DNA of 56,151 nt from positions 1-56,151 of the forward strand of contig CACJBW010000007.1 in the NCBI GenBank assembly GCA_902591775.1. Direction: 5' to 3'. This DNA comes from an uncultured Pelagibacteraceae bacterium (GTDB lineage: Bacteria; Pseudomonadota; Alphaproteobacteria; Pelagibacterales; Pelagibacteraceae). The translations under genes were made by a program, and so were the position numbers. Of the stretch, positions 8,470 to 16,562 are shown one piece after another (position 1 is the first letter of the stretch; each line of letters begins with the position of its first letter). Under the pieces are notes generated by a model. That model did no database searches and was not told the DNA's origin. It saw nothing but the letters and a program-made list of their open reading frames with translations.

Positions 8470-9555
8470 CTAAATCTTAATTTTTTCTAAAACGTCTACA
8501 CCTATTTGCTTTAATATATGAAGTATATCAATTGGCACCCAATTTTCACGGATTTTCCCCTGATCATGATGATAAAAATCCATCACTCTCATTGTTATTT
8601 TTTGTTTACATGCATTAAATCCTAGCCAATCATTTGACCCATAAACACCCTCTAAACTATGCCAACCAGCACACAAAGAGAATTTTCCATCCCCTATTTC
8701 ACAATAATGTCCAAGCTTATAATAGTCTCTATCAGTAAATGATCTTCTAAATGGTAATTGATGCATATCAATAAAACCCTCTAAAGATCTAGAAGTACCT
8801 ATCCCACATGGTCCATACCAAATCATTTTATCATGCCAGAATTCTTTCTGTGGATGGTCAAGCAATCTTTGTTTTAGTTCATCATTTGAAATATTTTCTT
8901 TTTCTGGCTTAAAGTTTAAGCTTCTATTCATTGACAAAGATTGTTTTAAATTTGAATTTGAGACTTCAATATCCTTTTCAAAAAAATTTACTCCATCAGT
9001 ATTTATTGGAGGCATCCAAGCACCTTCTGGTCCTCTTGATGGGTTAATTTTTAAATCACCACATTGTCTTAAGAAATCTAAAACATCTAATAATATATAG
9101 CTCTCGATTATCTTATCTTCTTTTAATTCATGAATTTCACAACATCTAAGATTTATCATTTTAAAATTTGGTTTTATGCCTAACCAAGATTTCTTAAAAT
9201 AACCTGACAACACAGAGTATGCTCCTACTAATATTTTATCTCTAAAAGCGCCTCCCAAGACAATATGTTCTCTTCTCTCTAAATCTGGAAAACCCTCCAG
9301 TAGAGGTATCCAAAGTTTCTCCTTTAAATTTTTTAATCCTGTAAATTCATTTAATGGATAAAAACAATTCACTTTTACGTCGCTAACGAAAGCCTCTTCT
9401 AAACTTTTATCAATTTCTTTTATTCCTAAACTGATAATTTGATTTAAATAATTTCTAATTAAATTTTTATTTTGTAAATTTTGTTGTGGTGAAAGAATAA
9501 TATCTTTTACATTTGTTTTGGTTTTAAGCCCTGTATCAAATTGCTCTATTTGCAT
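8470..9555 (-). CDS. Double-domain SnoaL/NTF2-like protein
   Basis: A 361-residue protein built of two SnoaL/ester-cyclase-like halves. The first (about residues 30-170) carries the pattern FYPLNEFTGLKNLKEKLWIP ... FPDLERRE; the second (about 220-355) has WYGPCGIGTSRSLEGFIDMH followed by QLPFRR. Such alpha+beta barrels include polyketide cyclases, dehydratases and many uncharacterised ligand binders. A second double-domain relative lies at 10554-11522 on the other strand of the same divergon. First gene of the leftward operon, followed directly by the ABC ATPase. Probably an enzyme acting on the imported compound; the reaction is unknown. Confidence 0.75.
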   Translation of the reverse strand: MQIEQFDTGLKTKTNVKDIILSPQQNLQNKNLIRNYLNQIISLGIKEIDKSLEEAFVSDVKVNCFYPLNEFTGLKNLKEKLWIPLLEGFPDLERREHIVLGGAFRDKILVGAYSVLSGYFKKSWLGIKPNFKMINLRCCEIHELKEDKIIESYILLDVLDFLRQCGDLKINPSRGPEGAWMPPINTDGVNFFEKDIEVSNSNLKQSLSMNRSLNFKPEKENISNDELKQRLLDHPQKEFWHDKMIWYGPCGIGTSRSLEGFIDMHQLPFRRSFTDRDYYKLGHYCEIGDGKFSLCAGWHSLEGVYGSNDWLGFNACKQKITMRVMDFYHHDQGKIRENWVPIDILHILKQIGVDVLEKIKI

Positions 9556-9573
9556 ATATATTTATTTATTGGA

Positions 9574-9595
9574 AATATTCGTGTATCACAATATT
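9574..9595. promoter_or_regulatory. Candidate operator in the divergent promoter of the ABC/SnoaL divergon
   Basis: In the 54-base gap between the two divergent operons, AATATT-C-GTGTATCAC-AATATT forms an inverted repeat centred on GTGTATCAC, with one unpaired C. The position between two start codons suits a repressor of both operons. No regulator gene is adjacent. The arms are AT-rich, so chance is possible. Confidence 0.3.
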
Positions 9596-9609
9596 ATAAT
9601 TAAAAAAAT

Positions 9610-10554
9610 ATGAATATTAGACTTGCTAAATTTCAAGATTTAACTCCAAGTACTTTGCCATTTGTTGAAGGTAAATTAGAAGGGCACAAAGAGAGAAAAA
9701 ATTACTCAATATTGGGACCAGGTGTTGCAGAAGATGCAAATCAATCTATAAAAATATCAGAACCTCATGGATTTAACCTGGGTGCTGTTTCTGCAAAACC
9801 CTTGAACGGTTCTGGTCTTCATAGCCATTTAACTGCTGAAGTATTTATAATTTATTCAGGTAAATGGAGGTTTTATTGGGGATCGAAAGGCAAGGACGAA
9901 ACAATATTAAGTGCAGGAGATATAATATCTATGCCAACAAATATGTTTAGAGCATTTGAAAATGTAGGAGATGAAGAAGGTTTTATTTTTGTTGTTCTTG
10001 GAGGCAATGATCCTGGAATTGTAACATGGATGCCTAAAGTTCTCGAAAGAGCAAAGCAAACCGGTATGGCACTCCTAGATGACAATTCTTTAATTGATTT
10101 AAATAGTGAAGAAATTCCAATTGGTAGAAAGTTGCTCGACCCAATATCAAACGATGAAATTATAAAATTTGATAATTATAACCTGGAACAATTACAAAAA
10201 AATATATGCGAGGTCAGCAAAAGAATTAAGAATGAAAATAATATTGGAAATAATATAAAAATTTCACATATTTTAGGTAAAAAATTTCAAAACAAATCAA
10301 TAACACCAATAATACAACAAGATACAGGATTTAATTTAACCACTTTTAGATCTAAAAAAGGAATAGTAGATAATTTAAAATTTGATCAGCCTACAATTTT
10401 TTTCTCACAAAAAGGAAAATGGAAAATTGAAACAGAAAATTCCTCTTATGAAATAAATTATAAAGACACATTTTCAGTTCCGGTTGGAGCACATGTCAGT
10501 ATTCAGACAGACGGAAAACATGATTCTCTTCTCAATTGTGTATCAAAAGTATAA
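9610..10554 (+). CDS. Double-cupin protein
   Basis: A 314-residue protein. The N-terminal cupin (about residues 55-130) has GLHSHLTAEVFIIYSGKWRF, giving the His-x-His and Glu metal ligands of motif 1, and a second motif around AGDIISMPTNMFRAFEN. The C-terminal half (about 215-310) looks like a second, degenerate cupin (FSQKGKWKIETE ... YKDTFSVPVGAHVSI) without the His pair. Likely a metal-dependent enzyme or sugar/acid-binding protein in the cytoplasm. It starts the rightward arm of the divergon and its stop codon overlaps the next start (TAATG). Confidence 0.75.
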   Translation: MNIRLAKFQDLTPSTLPFVEGKLEGHKERKNYSILGPGVAEDANQSIKISEPHGFNLGAVSAKPLNGSGLHSHLTAEVFIIYSGKWRFYWGSKGKDETILSAGDIISMPTNMFRAFENVGDEEGFIFVVLGGNDPGIVTWMPKVLERAKQTGMALLDDNSLIDLNSEEIPIGRKLLDPISNDEIIKFDNYNLEQLQKNICEVSKRIKNENNIGNNIKISHILGKKFQNKSITPIIQQDTGFNLTTFRSKKGIVDNLKFDQPTIFFSQKGKWKIETENSSYEINYKDTFSVPVGAHVSIQTDGKHDSLLNCVSKV

Positions 10555-11522
10555 TGAAAGGTTTTGATAAGAAATATAAAAATTTCCCTGACTTCATTTT
10601 AAAAATTACTGAGCAGATATGGGAAGGCAAAGATGTTGAGTCCATTAGTGAATTTTATACAAAAGATATACCCGTAAGATCACCATTTGGGGTTACTTAT
10701 GGAAATAAAACGGTCATAGATGCAACTTATGCAACTTTGAAGGAATTTCCAAACAGGCAGTTGTTAGGTGAAGATGTTATTTGGAACGGAAATGATGAAA
10801 TCGGATATCACTCATCTCATAGAATATTAAGCAAAGGTACTCATCTAGGTGAAGGTTTTTATGGAAAACCAAGTGGAAAAGATATTTATTATAGAGTGAT
10901 TGCTGATTGTGCATGTAAAGATAATCAAGTTTATGACGAGTGGATTGTCAGAGATCAAGGTGCAATGGTAAGACAGATTGGATACTCACCAAGAGAATTC
11001 GCAAAGATAATTATTGAAAGTGAGGGAGGACTTTCAAGTGCATCCAAGTTATTTAACTTTGAAACTGATATGCATTCGAATTATGAAGCTGAGAAATATA
11101 AAAATGGATCAAAAGCTGAAAAATATTCAGAGGTACTTAAAAATATATTTAATAATAACTATAAATATGAAGAATATAATAGAGCAGCCAATATTTTCTG
11201 GCCTGGGAATAAAATTGGCCATGGAAGAGAAGATATTAAAGAAAAATGGAACTCTCTAAAAAAAATATTTTCTTATATTAAGTTTAGTGTGGAACATGTA
11301 GGTTTTTTAGAGGAAAAAGGCCAAAACTCAAGAATATCGATTAGATGGTTTTTAGAAGGTATACACAGTAATGAAAGTAAGGATTATGGTAAAGCGTCAA
11401 ATAAAAAAGTATTTATAATGGGAATTAATCATGCAGAATTTGACTCAAACTCAATTATAAGAGAATGGGTATTGTTTGATGAAATTGCTATTTGGAAACA
11501 AATTTTACTAAATCATGGTTAA
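10554..11522 (+). CDS. Double-domain SnoaL/NTF2-like protein
   Basis: 322 residues from the ATG at 10554, which overlaps the preceding stop in a TAATG arrangement; an upstream GTG at 10536 is less likely. The N-terminal domain (about 15-150) has the SnoaL-like pattern of helix, IPVRSPFGVTYGNKTVIDAT and a central sheet ending YDEWIVRDQGAMVRQIG. The C-terminal domain (about 190-320) repeats the fold, with RAANIFWPGNKIGHGREDIK and REWVLFDEIAIWKQI. It resembles the leftward double SnoaL gene in design though not closely in sequence. Function unknown; likely a partner enzyme for the compound brought in by the ABC importer. Confidence 0.7.
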   Translation: MKGFDKKYKNFPDFILKITEQIWEGKDVESISEFYTKDIPVRSPFGVTYGNKTVIDATYATLKEFPNRQLLGEDVIWNGNDEIGYHSSHRILSKGTHLGEGFYGKPSGKDIYYRVIADCACKDNQVYDEWIVRDQGAMVRQIGYSPREFAKIIIESEGGLSSASKLFNFETDMHSNYEAEKYKNGSKAEKYSEVLKNIFNNNYKYEEYNRAANIFWPGNKIGHGREDIKEKWNSLKKIFSYIKFSVEHVGFLEEKGQNSRISIRWFLEGIHSNESKDYGKASNKKVFIMGINHAEFDSNSIIREWVLFDEIAIWKQILLNHG

Positions 11523-12642
11523 AATAAAAACCACACATGTCGGGAGTTTGCCTAGATCAAATGAACTCTCAAGCCTTTTAGCTTTAAAAGATAATAGGGA
11601 AAAAATAAGCATAAAAAAATTTGATAAAGTTGTAAGAAATAATGTTTTAGATGTTGTAAAAAAACAAATTGATACCGGTATAGATATAGTAAGCGACGGA
11701 GAAATGTCAAAAATAAGTTATGCTACATACATTAAAGATAGAGTTGATGGTTTTTCAGGTGAAAGTGAAAGAAGAGCTCCAAAAGATTTAGATGATTTTC
11801 CATCATTTAAAAAAAAACTTATTCTATCTGGTGGAACTCCAACTTATCAAAGACCTTGTTGCACAAGTGAATTAAAAATAAAAGATAATGTTTCAATTAA
11901 CAAAGATATTGTTAATTTTAAAGAAGCATTAAAAAAAAGTTCTCATAGTGAGGGATTTATGAATTCTCCATCACCAGGGGTAATTTGTAATTTTCTGCCT
12001 AATAAATTTTATAAAAATGATGATGAATATTTAGAAAAGCTCTCAGATATTATGAAATTTGAATATGAAAAAATCATTGATAGTGGACTGTCTCTACAAA
12101 TCGATTGTCCTGATCTCGCTCTATCTAGGCATATGATTTACAAAGATATTTCAGAACAAGATTTTTTAAAGAGAGCAAATAAACATGTTGAGGTTTTAAA
12201 TAAATCATTAGAAAATATTGATCCATCTAAAGTAAGAATGCACATTTGTTGGGGAAATTATGAAGGACCTCATACTCACGATATTGGATTGAATAAAATT
12301 ATCGATATAGCTTTTAAGGCCAATGTAAGCAAATATTTGATAGAGTCTGCTAACCCTAGGCATGCTCATGAATGGGAGGTATTTGAGAACATAAAACTAC
12401 CAAAAGATAAAATCATTATCCCTGGCGTCATAGAGTCCACAAGTAATTTTATTGAACATCCAGACGTTGTAAAACATAGAATTCTAGCCTTTTCCAGAGT
12501 AGTAGACCCTGACCAATTAATGGCTGGAACTGATTGTGGATTCAGCACTTTTGCTGGTTTTGGAAATGTTGATGAAAACATAGTTTATAAAAAACTAGAG
12601 TCACTTGTGGTCGGATCTGAACTTGCGTCAAAAGTGATTTAA
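11515..12642 (+). CDS. MetE-like (cobalamin-independent methionine synthase family) protein
   Basis: A 375-residue protein corresponding to the catalytic C-terminal barrel of MetE. It begins with TTHVGSLPRS and has DIVSDGEMSK, the zinc-ligand motif HICWGNYEGPH (His243, Cys245), a glutamate in YLIESANPRHAHE (about 277) and GTDCGF (Cys341). Stand-alone MetE-like proteins of this size transfer methyl groups or act on other substrates; many are annotated as methionine synthase without proof. It overlaps the previous gene by 8 bases (ATGGTTAA) and precedes the binding-protein gene. Its place in a transport divergon suggests demethylation of an imported methylated compound, which is inference. Confidence 0.8.
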   Translation: MVKIKTTHVGSLPRSNELSSLLALKDNREKISIKKFDKVVRNNVLDVVKKQIDTGIDIVSDGEMSKISYATYIKDRVDGFSGESERRAPKDLDDFPSFKKKLILSGGTPTYQRPCCTSELKIKDNVSINKDIVNFKEALKKSSHSEGFMNSPSPGVICNFLPNKFYKNDDEYLEKLSDIMKFEYEKIIDSGLSLQIDCPDLALSRHMIYKDISEQDFLKRANKHVEVLNKSLENIDPSKVRMHICWGNYEGPHTHDIGLNKIIDIAFKANVSKYLIESANPRHAHEWEVFENIKLPKDKIIIPGVIESTSNFIEHPDVVKHRILAFSRVVDPDQLMAGTDCGFSTFAGFGNVDENIVYKKLESLVVGSELASKVI

Positions 12643-12652
12643 AAATCACTTT
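12631..12652 (+). terminator. Hairpin at the end of the MetE-like gene
   Basis: AAAGTGATTT (12631-12640) pairs with AAATCACTTT (12643-12652), spanning the stop codon of the MetE-like gene and followed by TTATTAAAC. It may be a weak terminator or attenuator separating the enzyme genes from the binding-protein gene, which has its own 80-base leader. Confidence 0.45.
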
Positions 12653-12721
12653 TATTAAACAATCCTTAAAGATATAGTTTTTGTTTAGAATAATTATAAA
12701 CAACCAAAAAAGAGAGATAAT

Positions 12722-13948
12722 ATGAAAAAAATACTATTAACTTTATTGTTCATACTTTTTGGAACAACCGCATATGCTGATGGGCATTGCAGTAAACCAA
12801 GTGGTTCAATAAATATTTTAGCAAATGATTTTCCAGCATTAAGAACTTTTGTTGAAACAGCTAAAGGATGTAAAGGAAGTGCAGATTTTAAGGTTACTCA
12901 CTCATCTGAGCATAACAAAATAGCTGTTCCTGCCTTAACCGCAAACCCTTCTGAGTTTTCAGCAAGAATTGCAGCTAATAGTTCTATAGTGCCTTTGATG
13001 AACCAGGATTTAATTAGACCTATGGATGATCTAGTTAAAAAATATGGAAAAGGAATTCAAGACTCACAATTAATTACAATAGATGGAAAAGTAATGGCTG
13101 TGGCTTTTATGGCCAACACTCAACATCTATATTATAGAGAAGATGTTCTAAAAGAATTAGGTATACCTGTACCTAAAACTTACGAAGAAGTTGTTGCTGC
13201 ATCAGAAAAAATAAGAGCATCAGGTAAAATGCAACATCCTTATGCAGCTGCATATAAAGCTGGATGGAATTTAGCTGAGGAATTTGTAAATATGTTTATC
13301 GGTCACGGCGGTGAATTTTTTAAAGCTGGTACTGCTGAGCCAAATATAAATAATGCAAAAGGTGTAGCTACATTAAACATGCTAAAAAAATTAGCTAGTT
13401 TGAGTAACCCTGATTATCTTACTCATGACAGTGAAGCTATTAAAGTTGAATGGGAATCTGGAAAAGTTGCGCTTATGACATTATGGGCATCAAGATCAGG
13501 AACTTTGTTAGATGATGAAGGAGATGCAAAAATTACTGCAGCTACCAAACTAACTGGACCAGCAACTGTTGGTGGAGGAAATATTCCAGCTGCAACATTA
13601 TGGTGGGACGGATTTACTTTAGCAAAAAATAGATCTGACAGTGATGCAGAAGCATCTTTTATAGCTCTAGCTCATGCTGCTTCAAACAAGAAAATGGTTG
13701 CAGATGCAGCCGACCAAGCTGTTTGGTTGGTTGAAGGCTTTGTGCCAGGACCAAAATCTATTGGTGTAATTGAAGCTGTTAAAATGGGGGCGAAACCTTA
13801 CCCAATGTTACCTCAAATGGGTTTAATGCATGGTGCATTAGGAAGTGAAATAGTTGAATTCTTGCAGGGAAAAGAATCTGCGGAACAAGCACTAAAAGAT
13901 GTCGAGGCTGCTTATATAAGTAAAGCTAAAGAACAAGGCTTTCTATAA
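12722..13948 (+). CDS. ABC transporter extracellular solute-binding protein (family 1, sugar type)
   Basis: A 408-residue protein with a clear signal peptide (MKK, hydrophobic core, cleavage near AYA-DG at about residue 19-20), so periplasmic. The body has the family 1 fold features: NTQHLYYREDVLKELGIPVPKTYEEVVAAS, WESGKVALMTLWASRSGTLL and a C-terminal ALKDVEAAYISKAKEQGF. It is preceded by a purine-rich AAGAGAGATAAT ribosome binding site. Two permease genes follow after a hairpin, and the MalK-type ATPase is on the opposite strand at 7419. Family members bind sugars, polyols or glycerol phosphates. The neighbouring enzymes are not standard sugar enzymes, so the ligand is open. Confidence 0.9.
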   Translation: MKKILLTLLFILFGTTAYADGHCSKPSGSINILANDFPALRTFVETAKGCKGSADFKVTHSSEHNKIAVPALTANPSEFSARIAANSSIVPLMNQDLIRPMDDLVKKYGKGIQDSQLITIDGKVMAVAFMANTQHLYYREDVLKELGIPVPKTYEEVVAASEKIRASGKMQHPYAAAYKAGWNLAEEFVNMFIGHGGEFFKAGTAEPNINNAKGVATLNMLKKLASLSNPDYLTHDSEAIKVEWESGKVALMTLWASRSGTLLDDEGDAKITAATKLTGPATVGGGNIPAATLWWDGFTLAKNRSDSDAEASFIALAHAASNKKMVADAADQAVWLVEGFVPGPKSIGVIEAVKMGAKPYPMLPQMGLMHGALGSEIVEFLQGKESAEQALKDVEAAYISKAKEQGFL

Positions 13949-13957
13949 AATAAATAT

Positions 13958-13984
13958 TTAAGTGGGGATTTAATCCCCACTTAA
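13958..13984 (+). terminator. Hairpin between binding-protein and permease genes
   Basis: TTAAGTGGGGATT (13958-13970) is followed after one base by its perfect complement AATCCCCACTTAA (13972-13984). The GC-rich GTGGGGA/TCCCCAC core stands out. No T-tract follows, so it is more likely an attenuator or an mRNA 3' stabiliser that raises binding protein over permease than a full stop. Confidence 0.75.
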
Positions 13985-13990
13985 TCGTAA

Positions 13991-15019
13991 ATGCCAAATA
14001 AAACTTTTTTCTGGTTTTTTTTGCCAACTGGTTTGGCAATGATTCTATTTATTGGGCTCCCGATAATATCTACTGGTATTCAATCTTTTTATGCTCAACA
14101 TGATCAAGTAGTAAAAGAAGTAAAAAAATGTGATCCTTTTGGTTGTACTGTTTCAATTGTTGTTGACCAAGAAGCAACATCCGTTCTAAGAGATGAGAGG
14201 CCATTGGGTAAATTTAACGGATTTGGAACATATGTTGATAGAAATCATTTAGCAATTGAGCAAATATCAGAATTTTGGGATGAGACTGACACACTTGGAG
14301 ATTTTATTGACCAAGTTACAAATTTACCTTTTTATAAAGCACTTTTGTTTACTTTAACATACTGTTTGTTTGTAACTCCAAATGTCTTATTATTAGGCTT
14401 CATCATAGCATTAAGTTTAAATGCAATATCAAGAAAAATAAGAGGCCCGCTAATATTTGGCACAATATTACCAATGATAGTTACACCATTAGTTGGATCA
14501 CTTGTTCTATTCTGGATGATTGATGCAGAGGGTATTATTGGTGCAAATTTACAATTAATGATGGAAGATCCATACCTATCATTGAAATCTTCTAGAACAC
14601 TTACTTGGATAACAATAATAATTTATGGAATTTGGCATCATTCTCCTTTTGCTTTTGTAGTTTTTTATGCAGCTTTACAAACAGTGCCTCAAGAACCAGT
14701 TGAAGCAGCAATTATTGATGGAGCATCAAGATACCAAAGAATTAGACACATTGTTCTACCACATATTTATCCAGTTGTTACTTTTGTAGCTTTAATATCA
14801 TTAATGGATAACTTTAGAGTCTTTGAACCAATAATTGGTTTTAGTGCTGAAGGAAGTGCACAGTCTTTATCTTGGTTAATTTACGACAATTTAGTTAATG
14901 AGGAAGTAATTTTATTTGGATCTGCAGCAGCAACTTCAATGATGACTATAATTGGAATTGCTATTTTGCTGGCACCAGTATTAATAAGAACATGGAAAGA
15001 ATTTAGGACCGCTAGATAA
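13991..15019 (+). CDS. ABC transporter permease (sugar type, MalF-like position)
   Basis: A 342-residue membrane protein starting just after the hairpin. Helix 1 is at about residues 7-28. A long predicted periplasmic loop (about 30-115) contains Cys47 and Cys52, which could form a disulfide. Further helices follow, including the EAA motif region EPVEAAIIDGASRYQRIRHI-LPHI, which docks the ATPase. An inserted loop after helix 1 recalls the P2 loop of MalF, though at a different position. It is one base short of overlapping the next permease (TAATG) and forms the transmembrane dimer with it. Confidence 0.88.
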   Translation: MPNKTFFWFFLPTGLAMILFIGLPIISTGIQSFYAQHDQVVKEVKKCDPFGCTVSIVVDQEATSVLRDERPLGKFNGFGTYVDRNHLAIEQISEFWDETDTLGDFIDQVTNLPFYKALLFTLTYCLFVTPNVLLLGFIIALSLNAISRKIRGPLIFGTILPMIVTPLVGSLVLFWMIDAEGIIGANLQLMMEDPYLSLKSSRTLTWITIIIYGIWHHSPFAFVVFYAALQTVPQEPVEAAIIDGASRYQRIRHIVLPHIYPVVTFVALISLMDNFRVFEPIIGFSAEGSAQSLSWLIYDNLVNEEVILFGSAAATSMMTIIGIAILLAPVLIRTWKEFRTAR

Positions 15020-15900
15020 TGGAATATGGATTAGACAAAAGATCAAATGCGTTAAAAACATTTAATACAACTTTTATAATTATTTGGTTGTTAATTGCAT
15101 GCTTCCCATTTATTTGGACTTTTTGGGGATCTTTTAAGGTAAGAGCAGATTTTTTTTCAAGAGCAGATTGGTGGTACGCAATTTCTGCGTTTAATACCCT
15201 AATAGAAACTGGGGGACAATTTACATCAAATGCGTACTCTGAGGCTTGGACTGAAGGTGAGTTTTGGAAAGCTTCAAGAAATACTATAATAGTAACAGTC
15301 TTTGTAGTTACAATATCACTTTTCTTAGGAACATTAGGTGCTTATGCTTTATCTAGATCCACAGAGAGGTATGCGTTTTGGATACTAATTGCAGCATTAA
15401 TTTTTAGAGCAATGCCACACATAACATTGGTATCAGGTTATCTTTTTCCCTTTTTTGAATTGCAGATTTGGGGAATTTTACCGACTACAATTGTAGTTTT
15501 AGTAGCAATTAATCAACCTTTTACTTTGTGGTTACTCTATTCTTTTTTTAAAACAGTACCAAAAGAATTAGATGAAAGTGCATTAATAGATGGTTGTTCA
15601 TACTTTCAAGCATTTAGATATATAATTATGCCTGTAATGTGGCCCGGCGTTATTACTGCCGGTTTGTTTAGTCTAATGTTAGCATATAATGATTTTACTG
15701 TAACAGCGCTACTTCTAAACCAAGAAAATCATACAATGGTACCCAAAATTCAAAGTTATCTTGGAACAAATCAACATGAAGGTAATTTGATGTGGGCAGT
15801 ATCTGCAGTTGTTTCTGCCACTGCTCCTCTATTTATGTTAGTTATGTTTTTCCAAAGACAAGTAATTAGTGGATTAACAACTGGTGCCGTCAAAGGCTAA
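15019..15900 (+). CDS. ABC transporter permease (sugar type, MalG-like)
   Basis: A 293-residue membrane protein with six predicted helices. The EAA motif is readable as KELDESALIDGCSYFQAFRY followed by IIMPVMWPG. An N-terminal helix (about 17-36) and a C-terminal helix ending in QRQVISGLTTGAVKG are typical of MalG/UgpE-type subunits. Its start overlaps the stop of the preceding permease (TAATG), and its stop overlaps the start of the HAD-like gene in the same way. Works with the 13991 permease, the 12722 binding protein and the 7419 ATPase. Confidence 0.9.
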   Translation: MEYGLDKRSNALKTFNTTFIIIWLLIACFPFIWTFWGSFKVRADFFSRADWWYAISAFNTLIETGGQFTSNAYSEAWTEGEFWKASRNTIIVTVFVVTISLFLGTLGAYALSRSTERYAFWILIAALIFRAMPHITLVSGYLFPFFELQIWGILPTTIVVLVAINQPFTLWLLYSFFKTVPKELDESALIDGCSYFQAFRYIIMPVMWPGVITAGLFSLMLAYNDFTVTALLLNQENHTMVPKIQSYLGTNQHEGNLMWAVSAVVSATAPLFMLVMFFQRQVISGLTTGAVKG

Positions 15901-16562
15901 TGACGATTAAAGCAGTTTTATTCGGATCAATTGGCACAATTGTAGAAACTTCAAATATTCAAAGACAATCATTTAACAAAGCTTTTAAAAAAAATGGTCT
16001 TGATTGGTATTGGACGAAAAAAATGTATCAATCAATGTTACAAAAACCAGGTGGTGAAATTAGAGTTAAAAAATATGGTATATCAAAAAAAATTTTAGTG
16101 AACGCAAAACAAATAAGAAACTTAAAAACATTTATATTCAATCAATATTTAAAAAAGAACAAGTTAAAACCACGAGCTGGAGTAAAAAATATTATTAAAT
16201 TCTGTAAAAAAAATAAAATAAAAATTGGGTTTGTTACCTCTACAACTAAAAATAACGTTGATGGAGTGTTTAAATCTTTAAAATATCATTTAAAAAAAAA
16301 CGATTTTGATTACATAGGTCATGATAAAATTATTAAAACCTTCAAAGATAAATCAGACATTTATAAACATTGCTTGAAAAAATTAAATCTTAAATCAAAT
16401 AAATGTGTAGCTGTCGAAGATACAGAAATAAGTCTAAGTTATGCAAGAAAAGCAAAAATAAGGTGTATTGCCTTCCCGGGAGACTTTCATCTTACCGGGA
16501 AGTTCAAAGATTCACTTATAAAAGTCAGAAGACTTAATCCAAAAATATTTTCTGGTTTATAG
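15900..16562 (+). CDS. HAD-like protein lacking the catalytic aspartates
   Basis: A 220-residue protein with the overall layout of a beta-phosphoglucomutase/CbbY-type HAD: cap region after motif I, motif II FVTSTT (about residue 114), and motif IV CVAVEDTEISLSYARKAKI with the acidic pair intact. Motif I, however, reads AVLFGSIGTIVET instead of the expected F-D-x-D-G-T. The nucleophile Asp is Gly9, and the second Asp is Ile11. The codons (GGA, ATT) are clean and the frame is open, so this is not a sequencing frameshift. Normal phosphatase or mutase chemistry is not expected. It is last in the ABC operon, overlapping the permease stop (TAATG). Confidence 0.75.
   Translation: MTIKAVLFGSIGTIVETSNIQRQSFNKAFKKNGLDWYWTKKMYQSMLQKPGGEIRVKKYGISKKILVNAKQIRNLKTFIFNQYLKKNKLKPRAGVKNIIKFCKKNKIKIGFVTSTTKNNVDGVFKSLKYHLKKNDFDYIGHDKIIKTFKDKSDIYKHCLKKLNLKSNKCVAVEDTEISLSYARKAKIRCIAFPGDFHLTGKFKDSLIKVRRLNPKIFSGL
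16472..16502. terminator. GC-rich intragenic hairpin near the 3' end of the HAD-like gene
   Basis: CTTCCCGG (16472-16479) and CCGGGAAG (16495-16502) form a perfect 8-base stem with a 15-base loop, about 60 bases before the HAD-like stop and about 55 bases downstream of the convergent pseudoazurin stop. It could end or protect either transcript. No T-tract follows on either strand. Confidence 0.35.
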
